The notes under the pieces: generated by a model | What the model was told of the DNA's origin: nothing | Databases searched by the model: none | What the model saw: only the letters and a program-made list of their open reading frames with translations | Translations under genes and position numbers: made by a program | Assembly (NCBI GenBank): GCA_035646975.1 | Contig: DASROJ010000066.1 | Span: 1-7,202, forward strand | DNA: 7,202 bases | Source of the DNA: DASROJ01 sp035646975 | GTDB lineage: Bacteria; Acidobacteriota; Polarisedimenticolia; JACPZX01; DASXTC01 | Direction: 5' to 3' | Shown: positions 1 to 7,202 of the stretch, piece after piece | Numbering within the stretch: the stretch's first letter is position 1 | How the letters are laid out: every line of letters starts with the position of its first letter

Positions 1-283
1 GCCATCGAGTGCCTCACGTGACGAGTTCCCTGGTGACAAGATATGTTGGCTCGGCGGGCCAGAGGAAGGAGGCTTGTCCCGTCGAGACGAGCCCGAGGGT
101 ATCACGAAGCGCGCTGATGCGGCGCTTTATGGTCTTCCCCCGAATTGGCGCACACGAGATCTGGTACGGGTTGAGTGTGTGCCTCGACCTGAATCGATCC
201 CAGCTGATCAGGCTGCGGCCGGGGTGGCGCGGGGTCGTGCAGCGAGAGATGACTCCGCTCCGTACACATCCTCGCGTGCCCTG

Positions 284-310
284 TTACACCTCTTACACCT
301 CCCGTTACAC
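284..310 (+). repeat. three TTACAC direct repeats, candidate upstream activator site
   Basis: TTACAC occurs at 284-289, 293-298 and 305-310, and the first two copies extend to TTACACCT-like units. A partial TACAC copy lies at 263-267. The cluster sits about 136-162 bp upstream of the transcription start predicted from the promoter at 420-435, a usual distance for enhancer sites bound by sigma-54 activators. The spacings of 9 and 12 bp are not whole helical turns, and the repeats are direct rather than inverted. A Fis-type HTH dimer would normally be expected to prefer inverted sites. The regulatory role is therefore inferred from position only. Confidence 0.4.
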
Positions 311-419
311 GCCGCGTCACCTCACCGCGATGTCTTGAGCGGCGCTCATCCTCCTCATTGCGAGGCTCTTGCGCCGCCGGCCCGACAATGCCGCACCACA
401 CCAGGGCTGCCCCATCCCG

Positions 420-435
420 TGGCATGCACATTGCG
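420..435 (+). promoter_or_regulatory. sigma-54 (-24/-12) promoter of the small activator gene
   Basis: The sequence TGGCATG-CACA-TTGCG matches the sigma-54 consensus TGGCACG-N4-TTGCW at all but two positions. The invariant GG (421-422) and GC (433-434) have the exact required spacing. With C434 as -12, transcription would begin near 446, leaving a leader of about 78 nt before the ATG at 524. It lies upstream of a gene that itself encodes a sigma-54 activator, so self-activation is plausible. No competing sigma-70-like promoter was noticed between 436 and 523. Confidence 0.72.
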
Positions 436-505
436 CTTCGTGGGGGCTGTAGCAGCTGAGCCAGGGGGCGGCATCGGGGGCGTCACACACACGCAGCAGA
501 CCCGC

Positions 506-513
506 AGGAGGTG
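506..513 (+). promoter_or_regulatory. ribosome binding site fixing the activator start
   Basis: AGGAGGTG is a full 8-nt complement to the anti-Shine-Dalgarno end of 16S rRNA. It ends 10 nt before the ATG at 524, slightly long but workable spacing. It selects this ATG over the in-frame upstream start codons, which would add an unlikely low-complexity N-terminus and would lie upstream of the predicted transcription start. Confidence 0.75.
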
Positions 514-523
514 CGCCATCGAC

Positions 524-1486
524 ATGAGCCCCGCACACGACCCATTGTCGGCCGGCATCATCGGCCGCAGCGCCGCCATCGTCAAACTCACCCGCACCAT
601 CGCGAAGGTGGCGGCGTCCCACGCCAACGTCCTCATCGAAGGTGAAAGCGGCACGGGCAAGGAGCTGGTGGCCCGGGCCATACACATGACCAGCTCGCGC
701 GCCGACGGCGTGTTCCTGGGTGAAAACTGCGCGGCGCTGTCCGAGACGCTGATCGAGAGCGAGCTGTTCGGACATGTGAGAGGCGCTTTCACCGGGGCGG
801 AGCGGGACCGCCGGGGGCTGTTCGCGCTGGCCGACGGTGGCACGCTGTTTCTCGACGAGGTGGGCGACATGTCGGCCCGCATCCAGGCCAAGCTGCTGCG
901 GGTGCTGCAGGAAGGGGAGTTCCGTCCGCTGGGAGGCCGGGACATCATCCGCACCGACCTGCGGATCATCTCGGCCACCAACAGGGACCTGAAGGCGCTG
1001 GTGGAGGCCGCGGAGTTTCGCGGCGACCTGTACTACCGGCTCAACGTGGTGGGGATCCGGCTCACGCCGCTGAGGGAGCGAAGAGACGACATCGCCCCGC
1101 TGGTGGAGCACTTCCTGTCGCGTCTGCGGGTTTCGGCGCCGCGGGGCATCTCGAAAGAGGCGCTCGAGATGCTGACGCGCTATCCGTGGCCCGGCAACGT
1201 GCGGGAGCTGCAGAACGTCATCGAGCGGGCGGCGGTGATGGCGGCCGGCGATGTCATCGGCGTGGACGCGCTGCCCGACGGGGTGATCGACTTCGCCCTG
1301 GCGGAGCGTTCGGGCCCCTACCCCGATGAGGCGGCCAAGCCGCAGGAAATGGTGATGATAGAAAAGGCGCTCATCCGGTTCCGCGGCGACAAGTCAAAGG
1401 CGGCACGGGCGATCGGGTGGAATCGCCCCAAGCTCTACCGCCGCATGGACCGCTTCAGCATCCCGAGAAACTTCGGCCGGGTCTGA
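524..1486 (+). CDS. stand-alone sigma-54 enhancer-binding protein (AAA+ core and Fis-type HTH, no sensor domain)
   Basis: This 320-residue cytoplasmic activator would use ATP hydrolysis to remodel sigma-54 RNA polymerase at -24/-12 promoters. The AAA+ core shows Walker A GESGTGKE (40-47), the sigma-54 contact loop GAFTGA (87-92), Walker B with FLDE (109-112), the arginine-finger region around R166 and R172 (FRGDLYYR), and sensor II WPGNVREL (222-229). A Fis-family HTH occupies about 276-312. Only about 11 residues precede the AAA+ core, so there is no receiver, GAF or PAS domain. This resembles PspF, about 325 residues, which is controlled by a partner protein. The start at 524 is supported by AGGAGGTG at 506-513. 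The gene lies behind its own sigma-54-type promoter and converges on the hydrolase gene with a 34-bp gap. The core closely resembles that of the large regulator on the other strand, including the ENCAA/ENVAA variant, but the recognition helices differ. The biochemical role is secure; the target genes are inferred. Confidence 0.93.
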   Translation: MSPAHDPLSAGIIGRSAAIVKLTRTIAKVAASHANVLIEGESGTGKELVARAIHMTSSRADGVFLGENCAALSETLIESELFGHVRGAFTGAERDRRGLFALADGGTLFLDEVGDMSARIQAKLLRVLQEGEFRPLGGRDIIRTDLRIISATNRDLKALVEAAEFRGDLYYRLNVVGIRLTPLRERRDDIAPLVEHFLSRLRVSAPRGISKEALEMLTRYPWPGNVRELQNVIERAAVMAAGDVIGVDALPDGVIDFALAERSGPYPDEAAKPQEMVMIEKALIRFRGDKSKAARAIGWNRPKLYRRMDRFSIPRNFGRV

Positions 1487-1520
1487 CTCGCGGTGCGAGG
1501 TGCCACGTCTGCTGGCCGCG

Positions 1521-2243
1521 TCACGGACACGGACATGGCCGCGACGCTTGCGCTTCCTCCGCGAAGGCACCGCGCCGGATGAATCGCTTCGTGAGCCGCT
1601 GGACCTGGCGCTTGCGCATGATGAACGTGTGACCAGACGGCACGAGGATGTGATCCCGTTGTCCCGCAAGACATGTTTCGGGTGGCCGCACCGTGTAGTC
1701 GTACGAGCCGGCAATGACGCCGATCTCGACATCGTCCGGCGTGGGTATCGCGCGGGCCGCGCTGCCCGGCCTGGTAGTCAGCTCGGGCCGGGGACGCGAA
1801 AGCCATGACAGCCACGGGGCGAACTCGTCGGCCAGGTGCGCCCCCTGGTTCGGCGGCGCCAGCATCACGATGCGTCCCAGCTTGGATGGTCGCTGATAGG
1901 CGATCACCCATCGGATCACGATATTGCCCAGGCTGTGGCCGACCATGTGGACCCTTGCGATATCCGGGCGTCGCTCGACGGCCGCGATCCGCTCGGCCAG
2001 CGCCTGACCCGATTCGGCCACGGTGGCCCGGCGGCTCGGGTAGCCGTGGTTGAGCACTTCATACCCTGCCTGCTCGAGCGCCCGTTGAACCGGCAGCATC
2101 GAACGGCGGGTCCGCCCCATTCCATGAACCAGGACGACCAGCTCATGTGCAGCGGATGGCGACGGCGTGGCCGGCGACGGCGCAGCCGCAGCCTCGGGGG
2201 TCCCCAGCAGGAGCCAGCAGGAAAGCCAGGCGGCCGGTGTCAT
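1521..2243 (-). CDS. putative exported alpha/beta-hydrolase (lipase/esterase type)
   Basis: This 240-residue protein has the alpha/beta-hydrolase hallmarks. The HGMG oxyanion region is at 40-43, after the first core strand (LVVLVH), and the nucleophile elbow GHSLG at 102-106 places the serine at S104. D182 (in GSYDYTV) and H205 (in PSGHTFIM) fit the acid and histidine of the triad. The pattern resembles triacylglycerol lipase/esterase-like hydrolases; the substrate cannot be told. The N-terminus has a hydrophobic run (about 4-14), then Ala/Pro/Ser-rich sequence (18-32), so export is plausible, although the signal lacks the usual basic residues and a clear lipobox. AAGGA at 2250-2254, 6 nt before the ATG, supports this start. 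The C-terminal tail after about residue 225 has no obvious role and ends in PCPCP. The gene lies 97 bp downstream of the Cys-repeat protein gene on the same strand, with a terminator between, so expression may come from readthrough or an unseen promoter. Confidence 0.85.
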   Translation of the reverse strand: MTPAAWLSCWLLLGTPEAAAAPSPATPSPSAAHELVVLVHGMGRTRRSMLPVQRALEQAGYEVLNHGYPSRRATVAESGQALAERIAAVERRPDIARVHMVGHSLGNIVIRWVIAYQRPSKLGRIVMLAPPNQGAHLADEFAPWLSWLSRPRPELTTRPGSAARAIPTPDDVEIGVIAGSYDYTVRPPETCLAGQRDHILVPSGHTFIMRKRQVQRLTKRFIRRGAFAEEAQASRPCPCP

Positions 2244-2285
2244 GGACTTTCCTTACGCGCTGGACACCCGCGAGGTTGCACTCAT

Positions 2286-2315
2286 AAAAAAAGGGCGCTC
2301 CGAAGAGCGCCCTTT
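2286..2315 (-). terminator. rho-independent terminator of the Cys-repeat protein gene
   Basis: Read on the minus strand, an 11-bp stem (AAAGGGCGCTC paired with GAGCGCCCTTT) encloses a TTCG loop. The loop is closed by C-G, the very stable UUCG tetraloop form. A run of seven T on the minus strand (2286-2292) follows, the first three of which pair in the stem. It begins 24 bp after the stop of the small protein gene and ends 42 bp before the hydrolase start. It should end most transcripts of the small gene and limit transcription into the hydrolase. On the plus strand the hairpin is followed by only three T, so it points to minus-strand transcription. Confidence 0.92.
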
Positions 2316-2339
2316 GATCGACTGTTTTCTGGACTGCGA

Positions 2340-2648
2340 CTAAAGGATGCAGCCACCCACGCCGGGCCTGCAACCACCCACGCCCTGCGTCGTCGTGCCG
2401 CCGGACTGCTTCAGCCCGCCGTTATCCTTCGAGCCATGCAGAAGAGCCTTGGCCGCGGCCAGCACATGGTAGGGAATCGCGCCGCTGAGGCTGTCGAGGA
2501 TCGAGGGGGTCGTCGGAGCCTGGTTCACTGTGAGCAACCAGCAGCCACCCACGCCCGGCCTGCATCCACCCACGCCTGCCATCGCCGGCTGAGAAACAGC
2601 CAGCATCGCCACCATTGCCACCACCGCCAGAATCATTGTCTTTTTCAT
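2340..2648 (-). CDS. small exported protein with terminal GVGGCRPGVGGC repeats, function unknown
   Basis: I do not recognise this 102-residue protein. Residues 1-24 form a typical Sec signal peptide: MKK, a hydrophobic core, then AMA with predicted cleavage after A24. The 78-residue mature form would begin with GVGGCRPGVGGC (25-36) and end with the same 12 residues (89-100) plus Ile-Leu. Each unit is two GVGGC pentapeptides joined by Arg-Pro. The only cysteines are C29, C36, C93 and C100, two CX6C pairs that could form disulfides, bind metal, or be modified. The middle is polar and Gly/Ser/Thr-rich, with one likely helix (about 49-71). The start at 2648 is favoured by GGGGGA at 2653-2658 and the signal peptide. 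An ATG at 2705 lies upstream of the predicted transcription start. A sigma-54 promoter (2708-2723) and a terminator (2286-2315) make it a complete transcription unit. Structural secreted protein, peptide signal, bacteriocin-like product or precursor of a modified peptide all remain possible. Confidence 0.85.
   Translation of the reverse strand: MKKTMILAVVAMVAMLAVSQPAMAGVGGCRPGVGGCWLLTVNQAPTTPSILDSLSGAIPYHVLAAAKALLHGSKDNGGLKQSGGTTTQGVGGCRPGVGGCIL
2349..2384 (-). repeat. 36-bp coding repeat, C-terminal copy
   Basis: This stretch encodes GVGGCRPGVGGC at residues 89-100 of the small exported protein. It matches the copy at 2541-2576 at 34 of 36 positions, and both differences are silent (a Gly third base and the Pro third base). 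Internally it holds two copies of GGCGTGGGTGG, encoding the two GVGG units. The copies are offset by 192 bp, exactly 64 codons. Confidence 0.93.
2541..2576 (-). repeat. 36-bp coding repeat, N-terminal copy
   Basis: This copy encodes GVGGCRPGVGGC at residues 25-36, immediately after the predicted signal peptidase site. It differs from the copy at 2349-2384 only at two synonymous third codon positions. Confidence 0.93.
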
Positions 2649-2707
2649 GTCGTCCCCCGTTGAGCGCCTAAGTTTGATTGCGGTCTGTTGCCTGCGGCAC
2701 TCCATAG

Positions 2708-2723
2708 AGCATGGGACGTGCCA
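2708..2723 (-). promoter_or_regulatory. sigma-54 (-24/-12) promoter of the Cys-repeat protein gene
   Basis: Read on the minus strand, TGGCACG-TCCC-ATGCT has a perfect -24 half, TGGCACG. The invariant GG (2722-2721) and GC (2710-2709) have exact spacing. The only departure is A for T at the first base of the TTGCW element. With C2709 as -12, transcription would begin near 2697, about 49 nt ahead of the ATG at 2648. This is the stronger of the two sigma-54 promoters in the window and directly links the small exported protein to sigma-54 activators. Confidence 0.82.
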
Positions 2724-2810
2724 TACGGGGGATTTGCGGGGCGTTGGAGTAACAACTCTTTCTAATGCTGTGACTTGCGAGGCGCGTTCATCGTCTGTCG
2801 GGGTGCACTC

Positions 2811-2839
2811 GGGTGATCACCCCAGTCTCGAATTGAGAC
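2811..2839. promoter_or_regulatory. adjacent palindromes, candidate activator-binding sites
   Basis: GGGTGATCACCC (2811-2822) is a perfect 12-bp palindrome. Two bases later GTCTC and GAGAC (2825-2829, 2835-2839) form an inverted repeat around GAATT. They lie about 114-142 bp upstream of the start predicted from the promoter at 2708-2723, within the usual enhancer distance for sigma-54 activators. The dyad symmetry suits a dimeric Fis-type HTH. Which activator binds, if any, is unknown. Confidence 0.5.
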
Positions 2840-2846
2840 AAGCTCC

Positions 2847-2897
2847 GATGGGACCATCAGGTAAGCTACCGTGTTCAAAGGCATAAATGGATCCATC
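2847..2897. promoter_or_regulatory. two related ATGG-NN-CCATC palindromes
   Basis: GATGGGACCATC (2847-2858) and AATGGATCCATC (2886-2897) share the pattern ATGG-NN-CCATC and match at 9 of 12 positions, with starts 39 bp apart. They lie farther upstream of the Cys-repeat protein promoter and just downstream of the large regulator's stop codon. Paired similar dyads near a sigma-54 promoter suggest a repeated operator. A role in mRNA 3'-end structure of the regulator gene is an alternative. No clear terminator with a T-run was found for the regulator in this gap. Confidence 0.4.
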
Positions 2898-2915
2898 GGG
2901 CGGGTCTCCCACATC

Positions 2916-7202
<4,287 letters not shown>

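Larger units (their letters stand above)
1..523. other. non-coding leader region upstream of the sigma-54 activator gene
   Basis: No convincing gene is seen here. Open frames exist on both strands, but their translations are rich in Arg, Pro and His, show no recognisable domain, and lack a ribosome binding site. The first credible coding signal is the activator start at 524. The stretch holds a TTACAC repeat cluster, a -24/-12 promoter and a ribosome binding site, listed separately. Short palindromes also occur at 14-21 (TCACGTGA) and 204-211 (CTGATCAG). A GCACAC/GTGTGC inverted pair lies at 150-155 and 177-182. Their meaning is unknown. A leader this long suits a sigma-54 promoter, which needs upstream activator sites and room for DNA looping. 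Confidence 0.6.

Noticed and set aside
9..431. Open frames of about 109 codons on both strands at the left end
   Set aside because: They overlap each other, are rich in Arg/Pro/His, show no domain and lack ribosome binding sites. They are chance open frames in GC-rich DNA.
74..523. In-frame extension of the small activator to 470 residues
   Set aside because: The added 150 residues look like translated non-coding DNA, contain the sigma-54 promoter and the predicted transcription start, and have no ribosome binding site. AGGAGGTG marks the ATG at 524.
317..1111. 264-codon minus-strand frame opposite the activator
   Set aside because: It is antisense to the well-supported AAA+ core, and its composition mirrors that gene's codons. 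It has no recognisable domain.
1487..1499. CTCGC-GGT-GCGAG hairpin after the activator stop as a terminator
   Set aside because: The stem is only 5 bp with no T-run on either strand, too weak to call.
2349..2576. CRISPR-like reading of the two 36-bp repeats
   Set aside because: There are only two copies, 156 bp apart. They lie in frame in a gene, encode identical residues and have internal sub-repeats, so they are protein repeats.
1836..2663. 275-codon plus-strand frame covering the hydrolase and small protein genes
   Set aside because: The minus strand has a catalytic triad, a signal peptide, a terminator and a promoter here. The plus frame has low-complexity His/Arg/Ala sequence and no domain.
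2649..2705. Upstream ATG at 2705 for the small exported protein
   Set aside because: It lies upstream of the transcription start predicted near 2697 and would place a charged segment before the signal peptide. The start at 2648 has a purine-rich ribosome binding site.

Overview
The window is GC-rich except around the small intergenic region at 2649-2915. It looks like chromosomal DNA from a Gram-negative bacterium that uses sigma-54 heavily. It contains two sigma-54 activators and two good -24/-12 promoters. The giant sensor-activator architecture, and the ENCAAL/ENVAAI variants in the AAA+ cores, recall Planctomycetota, Myxococcota and Acidobacteriota. The taxon cannot be fixed from this sequence alone.

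Layout: 1-523 has no convincing gene. It carries a cluster of three TTACAC repeats (284-310), a -24/-12 promoter (420-435) and a strong ribosome binding site (506-513). These lead into a 320-residue sigma-54 activator with no N-terminal sensor domain (524-1486, +). Convergent to it is a probably exported alpha/beta-hydrolase of the lipase/esterase type (1521-2243, -). Upstream of the hydrolase on the minus strand lie a rho-independent terminator (2286-2315) and a 102-residue exported small protein (2340-2648, -). The predicted mature form of that protein starts with GVGGCRPGVGGC and ends with the same 12 residues plus Ile-Leu. The small gene has a near-consensus -24/-12 promoter (2708-2723, -), with several palindromes about 115-200 bp upstream of the expected transcription start. 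The rest, 2916-7202 (-), is the 3' part of a very large regulator: STAND-type ATPase, long TPR region, GAF domain, sigma-54 AAA+ core and Fis-type HTH. Its reading frame runs off the right edge, and an N-terminal domain, possibly a Ser/Thr kinase, probably lies outside.

Working hypothesis (inference): this is a sigma-54-controlled locus whose main output is the unrecognised secreted Cys-repeat protein, perhaps with the hydrolase as second output through terminator readthrough. The large multidomain protein would be the signal integrator, and the small activator would form a self-amplifying loop through its own sigma-54 promoter. The order regulator, Cys-repeat protein, hydrolase on one strand, the promoter motifs and the terminator are seen directly. 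The regulatory connections and the role of the small protein are not established.
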